Shown here: positions 44,494 through 53,573 of the stretch, piece by piece
Layout of the letters: the number at the start of each line of letters is the position of its first letter
How positions within the stretch are numbered: the stretch's first letter is position 1
Assembly: GCF_014377975.1 (NCBI RefSeq)
Contig: NZ_JACMOO010000362.1
Location: 1-64,000, forward strand
Origin: Ferruginibacter sp.
Lineage (GTDB): Bacteria; Bacteroidota; Bacteroidia; Chitinophagales; Chitinophagaceae
DNA length: 64,000 bases
Direction of reading: 5' to 3'
Program-made: the position numbers and the translations under genes
Notes under the pieces: model-generated
What the model saw: the letters and a program-made list of their open reading frames with translations, nothing else
Told to the model about the DNA's origin: nothing
Databases searched by the model: none

Positions 44494-45468
44494 ATGACCA
44501 AAGGACCAGTTTCTGATTTTATAGAACACCATTACCGCCACTTTAATGCAGCGGCATTAATTGATGCCGCAAAAGGATATGTAACGCACCTGGATGAAGG
44601 AGGCAAGATGATGATAACACTGGCAGGCGCCATGAGTACGGCTGAGCTGGGGCTAAGCCTGGCAGAAATGATCCGGCAGGATAAAGTGAGCATTATTAGT
44701 TGTACCGGTGCCAACCTGGAAGAAGATATTATGAACCTGGTAGCACACAGTCATTATAAAAGAATTCCTAATTATCGTGAACTTAGTCCGCAGGAAGAAT
44801 GGGATTTACTGGAGAACCATTACAACAGGGTAACCGATACCTGCATACCCGAAGAAGAGGCTTTTAGAAGATTGCAGGAGCATATTTATAAAATATGGAA
44901 AGAGGCGGACGACAAGGGAGAACGTTATTTTCCGCATGAATACATGTACAAAATGTTGCTGAGCGGAGTGCTGGAACAGTATTATGAGATTGATCCTAAA
45001 AACAGCTGGATGCTGGCTGCGGCGCAAAAAAATATTCCGATTGTAGTACCTGGATGGGAAGACAGTACGATGGGAAATATTTTTGCCAGTTACATTATTA
45101 AAAATCAGTTGAAGGCAGGCACTATGAAAAGTGGAATTGAATACATGGTTTGGCTGGCCGATTGGTACCGTAATAATTCTGGTGGTAAGGGTGTTGGCTT
45201 TTTTCAGATTGGTGGCGGTATTGCCGGTGATTTTCCTATCTGTGTAGTGCCCATGATGTACCAGGATTTGGAGTGGCATGATGTTCCTTTCTGGAGTTAT
45301 TTTTGCCAGGTAAGTGACTCAACCACATCTTACGGATCTTACTCAGGAGCCGTACCCAATGAAAAAATTACCTGGGGAAAATTAGATATTAAAACACCCA
45401 AGTTTATTGTGGAAAGCGATGCTACGATTGTTTGTCCACTGATATTTGCGTGGATATTGGGATGGTAG
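44494..45468 (+). CDS. Deoxyhypusine synthase-family protein
   Basis: A 324-residue homologue of deoxyhypusine synthase. Family landmarks are LAGAMSTAELG, the NAD-binding SCTGANLEEDIMNLVAHSHY, GWEDSTMGNIFAS, FFQIGGGIAGDFPICVVPMMYQD and the reactive-Lys context ITWGKLD (K296, matching the SWGK of the eukaryotic enzyme). Eukaryotes and archaea use it to modify eIF5A, which bacteria lack. Bacterial relatives are thought to transfer the aminobutyl group of spermidine to other amines, for example to make homospermidine. Polyamine metabolism is therefore the best guess. A strong terminator follows. Confidence 0.92.
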   Translation: MTKGPVSDFIEHHYRHFNAAALIDAAKGYVTHLDEGGKMMITLAGAMSTAELGLSLAEMIRQDKVSIISCTGANLEEDIMNLVAHSHYKRIPNYRELSPQEEWDLLENHYNRVTDTCIPEEEAFRRLQEHIYKIWKEADDKGERYFPHEYMYKMLLSGVLEQYYEIDPKNSWMLAAAQKNIPIVVPGWEDSTMGNIFASYIIKNQLKAGTMKSGIEYMVWLADWYRNNSGGKGVGFFQIGGGIAGDFPICVVPMMYQDLEWHDVPFWSYFCQVSDSTTSYGSYSGAVPNEKITWGKLDIKTPKFIVESDATIVCPLIFAWILGW

Positions 45469-45485
45469 ATAGGAATATATTTTAT

Positions 45486-45514
45486 AAAAACCTCAGTGAA
45501 TGCTGAGGTTTTTT
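45486..45514 (+). terminator. Intrinsic terminator after the deoxyhypusine synthase-like gene
   Basis: A perfect stem AAAAACCTCAG / CTGAGGTTTTT with loop TGAATG, ending in a T-run. The A-rich left arm means it could also serve the convergent gene whose stop is at 45523. Confidence 0.85.
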
Positions 45515-45522
45515 CAACACGT

Positions 45523-45996
45523 TTAAAGTTTTTCTTTTCTGGCTGCCTGCAAAGTTTTGGCATCGTTTATTGATTTTATAAGGTTGGCCAAAATAATTAC
45601 CTTAACCAACAGGCCACTGAATACGGAGGTTAAAAATCCCTCTCCTCCGTTCTGATACGTATTGGCCACTGCAGATAAAACCAAGATCCCTATAAAAGCA
45701 CCAAGACCGCTTACTATGGCGGTTTAAGGCTTTTTCTTTGTGAAAAGAGCCAATGCAATAAAAACACCGGATTCAAATAAAGCAATGATCAATATAATGA
45801 TATTGAAACCTGCACCAGCGGCATACATTGCTATCATTTCACCTGCAAAAACAAGTGCACCAGTCCAATACAGCGAGTTACGCGCTTTTCTCACACCAAT
45901 CTCATATCCTTCAAGTTCTATCTGGCTTATGGCATTGTAGTGATCAGAAATACTGTCTGTTTCATTTTCGATTGGACTTTGCCGGTTAGCTTCCAT
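45523..45996 (-). pseudogene. Membrane protein gene interrupted by an in-frame TAA
   Basis: From ATG 45996 the frame encodes 90 residues: a polar N-terminus (MEANRQSPIENETDSISDHY), YEIGVRKARNSLYW, then two membrane segments ending ALALFTKKKP, and stops at TAA 45724-45726. The same frame continues without further stops for 66 codons (TAIVSGLGAFIGILVLSAVANTY, then VFSGLLVKVIILANLIKSINDAKTLQAARKEKL) to 45523. That tail has the hydrophobic pattern and charged end expected of a membrane protein. The intact product would be about 157 residues. The original codon may have been Tyr (TAT or TAC). The function is unknown. Confidence 0.75.
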
Positions 45997-46176
45997 TTTT
46001 AATATTTATTACTAAAGAAGGATCATTATGTATAGAGTTACATTTTTATCTTTAACAATCTCAGCTGACAATTTTATAAGCCCTGGCACTTTCTTTTTTT
46101 GACCTGTTAATTTATGTAAAAGATAACAGGCACTCAAAGTTGAGCTTCTGTTATCTCATTTTACAAACATTTTAGT

Positions 46177-47757
46177 TTACCTGCTTCCCTCCGTCAATGG
46201 AATATCTCTTTTCAACATGTCGTCTCTGTTGGCAATTTCCCAGGCCGTGTAAAATATCATGCGTACCCTTTTTTCGTACAGTGCAAAATTAATTTTATCA
46301 ATCGTATCGGTTGGTTTATGATAATCTGCCTTTAGCATTCCATCGTAAAAAAACAACACGGGTACACCTTTACGGGCAAAATTATAATGATCGCTGCGGT
46401 AATAAATTCTTTCATTATCGTTGGGGTCATCAAATTTATAGTCCAGGGTAAGTGCACCATTTTTGGTATTTGCAGCTTCGTTTATTACAGGCAGGTCGCT
46501 GCTTAATTTATTATGACCAATAACATATACATAGTTTAACGTGTCGCCGGTTTTACGTTCTGTATCTACTCTTCCTACCATATCTGTGTTTAAATCAGCA
46601 GAGGTTTTATCTAACGAAAAAACAGGATGATCGCTGTAATATTCGCTTCCCCATAAGCCTTTTTCTTCACCACTCACCGTCATAAATACCACTGTTCTTC
46701 TTGGGCCATCGCCTGCAGCTTTGGCCTTGGCAAAGGCTTTTGCCATTTCAAGTACGCCACAGGTTCCGCTGCCATCATCATCGGCACCATAATATATTTT
46801 GCCATCATGTTTGCCCAGATGATCATAGTGTGCAGTACAAAAAACGTATTCATCTTTTTTATCGGTACCCTCAACAACGCCCAGCACATTGCTGGCATTA
46901 ATGGTAGTGCGAAATTTATTGTACTTAAACTGAACAGGAATTTTATTTTCGGTAAGCCAGCCTGCATCAATGGTTTTTGCAGCTTTTACCTGTTTTAAAA
47001 GCGTGTCGAAATTATTACCTAAAATGCTTTTTGCATAGGCATGAGACAATAATGCATAATTTACAGGGGTGCCTGCATTTTCATGCGGAAAATAAAGCGT
47101 ACTGTTTTTACTTTTATCAATAGACCATTGGGTAAAAGTTTCCTGTAAAGGATTAATTACAAATGCACCGGCAGCACCTTTGGCTTTTGCTGTGGCTAAT
47201 TTTAAACTTAATCCAGGGTAACTCCATTTGCTGGAATTACCATTATCGTTGATGAAATATTTACCATCTTTTTTTGGTTCGCCTAAAAAGAAAATAACGA
47301 TTTTATTTTTAACATCAATGCCGGAGTAATCACTATAAGTTGAATCATCAATTCCATATCCGGCAAAAATGATGGAGGCCGCAGTAATGCTGCCGGTTTC
47401 ATTATTGGACGCAGGACTGATATAGTCTTTACCATACACTGCCGGTTGGTTGTTTACCTCAATTTCGCTGCTAAGGCTATCCTGGTAAAGGGGATACAAT
47501 TGCTGGTAGCCATTTAATGATTTTGCAGTTGCAAGTCCCATTTTTTTAAACTGACTTTCAATATAAGCAGCAGCCTTGCGTTGCCCTTCTGTTCCGGTTT
47601 CCCTTCCTTCCATTTCATCGCTGGCTATAATGATTAATTGTTTTTTTAAATCTGCCGCGGTGATGGTAGCTGCATATTTACCGGCTTTATCTTTTTGGGC
47701 AAACGTTAATAGTTGAAGCGTAAGTAAAAAACTTAAAAGAAAAAGTATTTTTGTCAT
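46177..47757 (-). CDS. M28-family zinc aminopeptidase with PA domain
   Basis: Exported metallopeptidase of 526 residues. After the signal peptide (ILFLLSFLLTLQLLTFAQ) comes a propeptide-like ELIxxASDEMEGRETGT segment, a protease-associated (PA) insert (SSEIEVNNQPAVYGKDYISP...GAAGAFVINP), then the M28 core with zinc ligands in CTAHYDHLGK, YGADDDGSGTCGVLEMA, SGEEKGLWGSEYY, LNTDMVGRV and YRSDHYNFA. It should release N-terminal amino acids or short peptides in the periplasm or outside. ATG 47757 is preferred over 47775. Confidence 0.93.
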   Translation of the reverse strand: MTKILFLLSFLLTLQLLTFAQKDKAGKYAATITAADLKKQLIIIASDEMEGRETGTEGQRKAAAYIESQFKKMGLATAKSLNGYQQLYPLYQDSLSSEIEVNNQPAVYGKDYISPASNNETGSITAASIIFAGYGIDDSTYSDYSGIDVKNKIVIFFLGEPKKDGKYFINDNGNSSKWSYPGLSLKLATAKAKGAAGAFVINPLQETFTQWSIDKSKNSTLYFPHENAGTPVNYALLSHAYAKSILGNNFDTLLKQVKAAKTIDAGWLTENKIPVQFKYNKFRTTINASNVLGVVEGTDKKDEYVFCTAHYDHLGKHDGKIYYGADDDGSGTCGVLEMAKAFAKAKAAGDGPRRTVVFMTVSGEEKGLWGSEYYSDHPVFSLDKTSADLNTDMVGRVDTERKTGDTLNYVYVIGHNKLSSDLPVINEAANTKNGALTLDYKFDDPNDNERIYYRSDHYNFARKGVPVLFFYDGMLKADYHKPTDTIDKINFALYEKRVRMIFYTAWEIANRDDMLKRDIPLTEGSR

Positions 47758-47921
47758 ATATGAATTTTTAACCAAAATAAAAGCAATGGCTTTAGTTCTA
47801 AATTTTTATTGATGAACGGTTTTATAGGTTTGTTTGTTGATTTTTTTGATGTTGGATGTGAAGGGAAGCAATGTGCAGTTATATCATTTTTTAAAAGGGT
47901 TGATAACCATCAAACTTTTGA

Positions 47922-48023
47922 ACTGCTGCGTGAGGGATAGGAGCGGAAATACTTTTTTTGAGGCACGAAAAAAAAGATTGCAGCGCATAACCCGACCCCT
48001 TGCGCAGCTTGGGGGCACGCCCA
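47922..48023. other. GC-rich, hairpin-bearing intergenic element
   Basis: About 100 bases whose base composition is clearly richer in G and C than the flanks. It contains TGCGTGAGGGATAGGAGCGG, then AGATTGCAGCGCATAACCCG, and a hairpin of CCCC (47996-47999) with GGGG (48011-48014) around a loop carrying the palindrome TGCGCA, followed by CACGCCC. No protein family is recognisable in the six frames. It looks like a dispersed extragenic repeat or a structured RNA; its strand is undetermined. Confidence 0.4.
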
Positions 48024-48053
48024 AAACTGCCACAACTTTGTTCAATCAATTTA

Positions 48054-48503
48054 TCAGCAGGACATTTTATTAATTCTTACCTGATGCCTTTCGCCTTCAA
48101 ACGCAGTATTCATAAATATATCCAGCATTTTTTCTGCATCACCATCCCGTACAAAGCGGGCAGGGATGCATAGAATGTTTGCATTATTGTGTTTGCGGGC
48201 AAGTTCGGCCAGCTCTTCTCCCCAGCAAATTGCAGCCCTGATGCCCTGGTGTTTATTGGCGGTAATGGCAACACCGTTTGCACTGCCACATAATAAAATA
48301 CCAAATGCGGCTTCTCCTTTTTCAACCGCACCCGCAACAGGATGCGCAAAGTCCGGATAATCTACCGACTCTTTATTGTATGTGCCAAAGTCTTTAAATG
48401 CTACACCTTCGGCTTCTAAAAAAGAAATAAGGTCTTCCTTGCAGTCAAATCCGGCATGGTCGCAGCCAATGGCTACGGGTAATTGTAAGTTGAATGTAGA
48501 CAT
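48054..48503 (-). CDS. rpiB: Ribose-5-phosphate isomerase B
   Basis: A 149-residue RpiB/LacAB-family isomerase that interconverts ribose 5-phosphate and ribulose 5-phosphate in the pentose phosphate pathway. Signatures are VAIGCDHAGFDCKEDLI, the phosphate-binding NKESVDYPDFAHPVA, the catalytic-Cys motif LLCGSANGVAITANKHQGIRAA and HNNANILCIPARF. It sits 118 bases from the tatC stop in the same orientation. Confidence 0.96.
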   Translation of the reverse strand: MSTFNLQLPVAIGCDHAGFDCKEDLISFLEAEGVAFKDFGTYNKESVDYPDFAHPVAGAVEKGEAAFGILLCGSANGVAITANKHQGIRAAICWGEELAELARKHNNANILCIPARFVRDGDAEKMLDIFMNTAFEGERHQVRINKMSC

Positions 48504-48621
48504 AACTTTAAATTAATAATTGGTGAACTGAATTGATCCAAAGCAATTACTTCATTGGTAAAATTGAACAATGCAAATTTAGCATATTATCAATTATTCA
48601 TTGTTTAATTATCCATTACAA

Positions 48622-49506
48622 TTAATCCCATTCTTTTTCTTCTTTGGCTTTTTTCCTATCAACACTACTTGCCAGAAGAATACTTACCCAATATAATAAT
48701 ACCAGCGGGATGGCTACAATAAACTGGCTTGTCCAATCGGGCGAAGGTGTAATTACCGCAGCGACCACTAATATAATAACAAAGGCAAATTTGAAATATT
48801 TTTTCAGCATTGCACCGGTAATGATGCCGATTTTTGCAAGTACAAAAGCCAGTACCGGCAGTTCGAAAGCAATACCACAGCCAAGGATAAGATTGGTAAG
48901 GCTATCAACATAGTCATTGATGGAAGGCCGGTATTGTATCATGGTAGATTTACCCAGTGTAAAACCGGCTAAAAAATTAAAGGTAAACGGCGCAAGCAAA
49001 TAATAGCCAAAAGCAGCGCCTGTAAAGAAACACAGCGATACGAAAAAAATACTGTTTTGGCCATATTTTTTTTCTTTTGATGAAAGCGCAGGTTTTATAA
49101 AGCGCCAAAGCTCCCAAAAAATATAGGGAAAAGCCACAATAACACCACCAATCATAGCAATGTTGATGGCTGAGGTAAAAGTGCCGTTTACTTCCGTTAC
49201 CTGAAAATTAATTACAATGGCAGGCATACAAAAACTATCACCGAGGTGTAACCAGTGCCCAAAATTACAGAGGGCACCATAGGTAAAAAATTTAGGAAAA
49301 GTGGGCGCAAGAATAATATTATCGTACACCCAATCTACGTAAACAAAAATCAGCACTACTGCTATCAGCCATACAGCTACGCTACGGATTAAATGCCAGC
49401 GCAATTCTTCAATGTGGTCGAAGAAGTTCATTTCTGTTGGTTCTTCTTTATCTTTTCCGCCTATACGTTTAAAAAAATTTTTTCTTTCGGATGATTTTGT
49501 TGCCAA
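48622..49506 (-). CDS. tatC: Twin-arginine translocase subunit TatC
   Basis: Polytopic inner-membrane receptor of the Tat pathway, 294 residues and six TM helices. It shows the conserved cytoplasmic start MNFFDHIEELRWHLIRS, the periplasmic loop with FKPAL-type RFIKPALSSKEKK, FFTGAAFGYYLLAPF and CGIAFELPVLAFVLAKIGII. The frame begins at a TTG (49506) with a basic 25-residue extension; the internal ATG 49431 is an alternative. An insertion of about 25 residues in the first periplasmic loop (TYGALCNFGHWLHLGDSFCM) is typical of Bacteroidota. TatA is not in the window. Confidence 0.95.
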   Translation of the reverse strand: MATKSSERKNFFKRIGGKDKEEPTEMNFFDHIEELRWHLIRSVAVWLIAVVLIFVYVDWVYDNIILAPTFPKFFTYGALCNFGHWLHLGDSFCMPAIVINFQVTEVNGTFTSAINIAMIGGVIVAFPYIFWELWRFIKPALSSKEKKYGQNSIFFVSLCFFTGAAFGYYLLAPFTFNFLAGFTLGKSTMIQYRPSINDYVDSLTNLILGCGIAFELPVLAFVLAKIGIITGAMLKKYFKFAFVIILVVAAVITPSPDWTSQFIVAIPLVLLYWVSILLASSVDRKKAKEEKEWD

Positions 49507-49670
49507 TTTAATTAATTGTTGTTTATTTTAATATGATTATACTTCAAATATATTTTGCTGGCAAAAGTAAAACAGTTTTGCCATTGCTGATGCTGACTTA
49601 TAAATAATTGAAAGGACGTCTTTTCTTTTGCATTTTTTGATAAGGTATAAAATATACGGCTACTCAGGTG

Positions 49671-52600
49671 CTATAGTTTTACATCAGTTGCAGAAGAAGC
49701 AGAAAGCTGGCTAACATTGCCCGTACGTTTTAGTACACCCCATCCCTGCAACTCGCCTTTGATGGCTTTGCTGAACGACTTAATTATGATATAATACATC
49801 AGCTGCCTGTATACCAGCCGTTGCGGTATCATCCAGATTAGTTTTTTATAATCTTCTTTTTCAAACGCAAAAGCAAGTGCTGCGCCTACTACATCAACTA
49901 TAGTAAAAATCAAGTAATAAATAACGATGTGTGTAATGCTGGCGGGAATAAGCCCAAATCCGGCTGCAACTAAACTTAGTACCAGTATCAGGTCGGCCAA
50001 TGGAGCCAGGAAAGGCAATATCATTTGAAAGATGAGGATATTGGGCATGGCAACCATACCAAAATTTTTATATTTTGGATTGAATACCGCATCCCGGTGT
50101 TTCCAAAAACACTGCATTACGCCAAAACTCCAGCGAAAGCGCTGCTTCATAAACTGTCGCATAGTTTCCGGAGCTTCCGTGTATGAGATGGCATCATTGC
50201 AATTTCTTACTTCGTAACCAATGCGGTGAAGGCGCATGGTAAGGTCACAATCTTCTGCCAGTGTATCCGTTGTTAAGCCACCCGCTTCTATAACCGCGGC
50301 TTTTCTAAAAGCTCCGATGGCACCAGGTACCACGGTAATACAATCCAGTAAATCAAAGGCCCGGCGGTCAAAATTTTGCGAAGTAATGTATTCAATACTT
50401 TGCCATTTTGTAATCATATTAATTTCGTTGCCCACTTTTACATTGCCTGCTACTGCGGCTACTTTTTCACTGGTAAATTTTTGCATCAGCTTTGATACGG
50501 CATCGCTTTTTAACTGCGTATCAGCATCTATACAAACTACAAATTCGCTATCGGCTTTTGCTATACCTACATTTAGGGCAGAAGCTTTGCCTCCATTTAT
50601 TTTAGTATAAAACTTAACGTTACCTGTATTTTTAAAAGCATTACTTACCGTATCATAGGTACTGTCTTTACTGCCATCATCCACAAAAACCACCTGCAGG
50701 TTGGGATAGTCCTGCATCAGCAAACTAGTTACAGTTCTTACTGCATTTATTTCTTCGTTATATGCGGGCACAATAACACTTACCACGGGCATATTACCAA
50801 CAAACGGAGTTAAGGCGGGTTTTTGTTTATCTTCTCTTCGCTTTTGTATGCCCGCCAGTAGGGCCATCACTACCATTCTGCCTACAGAAAGTAGAATACC
50901 CACTATAAACAGGGCAAATAAAATATGGCTTCCCCAGTAAGCAGCCTCTGCAAAAAAGAAATTGAGTTTTCTCATCCAGCCATCTTTGCTGGGCGGCAGC
51001 GGTGGCATCACATCATTTTTTGTTTTGCCCATTAAATCGGCAACCGTGGTAAATACACAACCTCTTTTTTTAAAGTAAGCTATTATGCGGGGCAAGGCAT
51101 CTACAGTGGCCTGTCTTGTTTCGCCACCTGCGTCATGTAATAATATAATGCTGGCACCGGATTCTTCTGCAATACGGATGGTTCTGGCTACAATACTGTC
51201 TGCACTTACATTTACCTGCCAGTCGTTGGGATCAATGCTTTCACCAATGGTGATATAATTATCTTTTTTACTGCGGGCTATAGGTTCAATTTCTTCATAG
51301 GTCTGAGGCTCACTATCCGCATTGTAAGGCGCTCTGAACAAAATAGTAGAATGGCCGGTGATACTTTCTATTAAAAGCCGTGTGGATTTCATTTCCAGTT
51401 CAGCCCTTTGGGGGCTCATTTTTGCAATATTGCCGTGGGTAAACGTATGGTTTCCTATTTCATAACCATCTCTGTAGATGCGTTTCAGTAATGGAATATT
51501 TTGCTCGGCGTTTAAACCTACCACAAAAAATGTGGCCGGTATTTTTTCTTTTTCGAGGATGTTTAATATTTGAGGTGTAAACTCAGGGCTGGGTCCATCG
51601 TCAAAAGTTAAAATTATTTTATGCCCTGGTCCCATGGGCGTTTTATCTTCTGCAAATTTCTGGTATACATAGCCTGAAGGCAATACTTTATAATTCTGCT
51701 CAGTAATCAGTAATTCTGAAGTATCTATCTGCAGGTCAATTTTTCCTTCCTGCGGGGTATAGAGGATGCGCAACAACTCACCTTCGCCTGTGGGGGTGGG
51801 CTTGCGGTTTACATTAAAAGGGATGCTGGCAAGTTGCGAAAAATCAAAAGGTTTTTTTTGTAATGCGGAATTACTTAAATCGGTATTGTAATAGGACCAC
51901 ATTCTTGGGTCTTCGCCTCCCATCCGCCACAAAGCTGTGCCAGCAGTTGCATACTCATCGCTAAAGCGAAGGATATTAAAAGTAGTAGCGGCATCTGTGC
52001 ACCATATTTCGTGTTTTATTTTAATTAGTTTCCTGGTAGTTTCGTCCGTATGTTCATCTGTATAACTAAAATGAAGGTTATAGCTGTCATCGTCATAATC
52101 GATGGTAGCGTTAGAGATTTTGGCTTTATCAATGACCTCGGCATAAGTCATTTCTATGACTACTTTTTTTCCTTCGTCATCTGTTGTCCAGTCGTATCCG
52201 TAACCCGCCACACCTAAAATTATTTTACTGCTTTCAATTTTAGAAGCTGTCCAGTCCAGCGCTTCCTCAATCCATTTCTGCCCGCTTACAGGGCCCGGAC
52301 CAGACTCAACTGTGCTGTACTGATCGTAGGCCATCAATATAATAAAGTCGTTACAGTTGGATAATTTTTTGTAGTCATAGGCATCGTTTTTTACAGCAAC
52401 GTCCATTGTAACAATCATATTTTGCGCATGTAAAGCAGCGTATAATTTTTGTTGAAAACGCGTAAGGGGCTCGTTTGTAGGCTCTGTCAGCTCTTCAAAA
52501 TCTATATTAATACCCTGCAGGTGATAATGGTTTAATGTATCCAGCACCTGCTGAATGAATTTTTGCTGCTTAACAGGGTTATTTAAAATACCATGCAGTA

Positions 52601-53195
52601 ATCTGCCATCAAAATCGGGTTTTAATTGACCGGATGCGTCTTGTAAAGTTGAATTAAAATTATTGAGAATCGGCATGATCCGCAAACCTTTTGCCCGCAT
52701 TACATTAAGGCCTGCTGTGTCTATCCTGGTTTGTAAGCGAAAGTTATCAGCGGTGTCAATAAAAAACCATTCAGGGAAAATGGTATTTAGTTTATCGCCG
52801 TATTTATCCAGGTCGGGTAAAGAAGTATTGGCCGTCCAGGGGGTATAAAAGGCAGCCCGTATAAAAGGTATTTTGTTTACAATTTTGTTTTGCGATTGCC
52901 GGATGGCTTTAATCGAATCGTCTTTTATTCTTTTTATTAAAAAATCTTTAAAGCCTTTGAATTTTTTATTTTGACTGTTGGCAATAGTTAAAGGGTTAGA
53001 AGGATCTAATTTATTTTCATAAAATTTTGACAGGTTCTCAATATTAACCGGCGAAGGATTGACGCCCCTGATTAAAGCCACCACCAACACTACAAAAAAG
53101 AATAAAACAATCATTAACAAAATTCTGAAAGACCACTGGAAACTGCGCCAGCGGGCAGCACTACTGGTTTGAAATATTTGCGAACTATCACTCAT
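49671..53195 (-). CDS. GH18 - CE4 polysaccharide deacetylase - GT2 glycosyltransferase fusion
   Basis: A 1174-residue membrane protein with three enzyme domains. A TM helix at about 24-43 precedes a GH18-like glycosidase domain (about 110-440) with QGINIDFEE; E234 matches the catalytic acid, while the first Asp of the usual DxDxE is Asn230. A CE4 deacetylase domain (about 525-725) follows, with TFDDGP (D532, D533), HTFTH (H583, H587), RAPYN and LLHDAGG. After a TM at about 755-780 comes a GT2 domain with VDDGS (D839, D840), DAD (890-892), ED (981-982) and QRFRW (1018-1022), then C-terminal TM helices. The order places hydrolase and deacetylase outside and the synthase inside, like PgaB and PgaC joined. 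Substrate (N-acetylglucosamine polymer) is inferred. Confidence 0.93.
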   Translation of the reverse strand: MSDSSQIFQTSSAARWRSFQWSFRILLMIVLFFFVVLVVALIRGVNPSPVNIENLSKFYENKLDPSNPLTIANSQNKKFKGFKDFLIKRIKDDSIKAIRQSQNKIVNKIPFIRAAFYTPWTANTSLPDLDKYGDKLNTIFPEWFFIDTADNFRLQTRIDTAGLNVMRAKGLRIMPILNNFNSTLQDASGQLKPDFDGRLLHGILNNPVKQQKFIQQVLDTLNHYHLQGINIDFEELTEPTNEPLTRFQQKLYAALHAQNMIVTMDVAVKNDAYDYKKLSNCNDFIILMAYDQYSTVESGPGPVSGQKWIEEALDWTASKIESSKIILGVAGYGYDWTTDDEGKKVVIEMTYAEVIDKAKISNATIDYDDDSYNLHFSYTDEHTDETTRKLIKIKHEIWCTDAATTFNILRFSDEYATAGTALWRMGGEDPRMWSYYNTDLSNSALQKKPFDFSQLASIPFNVNRKPTPTGEGELLRILYTPQEGKIDLQIDTSELLITEQNYKVLPSGYVYQKFAEDKTPMGPGHKIILTFDDGPSPEFTPQILNILEKEKIPATFFVVGLNAEQNIPLLKRIYRDGYEIGNHTFTHGNIAKMSPQRAELEMKSTRLLIESITGHSTILFRAPYNADSEPQTYEEIEPIARSKKDNYITIGESIDPNDWQVNVSADSIVARTIRIAEESGASIILLHDAGGETRQATVDALPRIIAYFKKRGCVFTTVADLMGKTKNDVMPPLPPSKDGWMRKLNFFFAEAAYWGSHILFALFIVGILLSVGRMVVMALLAGIQKRREDKQKPALTPFVGNMPVVSVIVPAYNEEINAVRTVTSLLMQDYPNLQVVFVDDGSKDSTYDTVSNAFKNTGNVKFYTKINGGKASALNVGIAKADSEFVVCIDADTQLKSDAVSKLMQKFTSEKVAAVAGNVKVGNEINMITKWQSIEYITSQNFDRRAFDLLDCITVVPGAIGAFRKAAVIEAGGLTTDTLAEDCDLTMRLHRIGYEVRNCNDAISYTEAPETMRQFMKQRFRWSFGVMQCFWKHRDAVFNPKYKNFGMVAMPNILIFQMILPFLAPLADLILVLSLVAAGFGLIPASITHIVIYYLIFTIVDVVGAALAFAFEKEDYKKLIWMIPQRLVYRQLMYYIIIKSFSKAIKGELQGWGVLKRTGNVSQLSASSATDVKL

Positions 53196-53573
53196 AGTGT
53201 AAAAGTAAATTGTTTATATGGGTTTATAAAAATAAGTAGTCTTTTAAAGTGTTAAGAAGCCATCTAATAGCGATTGTACGTCTATCTTATAACTTTACTA
53301 AAAAGTGGCTGTTGTTGGGCATCGGGCATGGCTGTTAGCCGGGGTTGGTATCCGTAACAACTTTAAGATGACAAAGAAAAATTCTATTTTTATACAGTTT
53401 CTACACGATTTTATTTAGTGTATTTTTTGATAAAAGTAGTTAACCGACTAAAATATTTTTAATTTCAACTTATCTATTTGTAAACAATAGCAGGCTTTTG
53501 AGAAATTAAAAAAAACTTGTCCGCCGTTTAACATGCAATTAACCAGTAGCCACACTATATATTATCAGTAAAG
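53196..53573. other. Divergent intergenic region, promoters likely
   Basis: 378 bases between the fusion gene and the histidine kinase gene, which are transcribed away from each other. No coding frame is convincing. It must hold both promoters, but I could not find a full TTTG / TAnnTTTG match. A GC-richer patch near 53310-53365 has no recognised identity. Confidence 0.5.

Noticed and set aside
47834-48073. 79-codon plus-strand frame covering the GC-rich element
   Set aside because: Its residues follow the structured GC-rich block rather than a protein-like pattern, and it runs into rpiB on the other strand.
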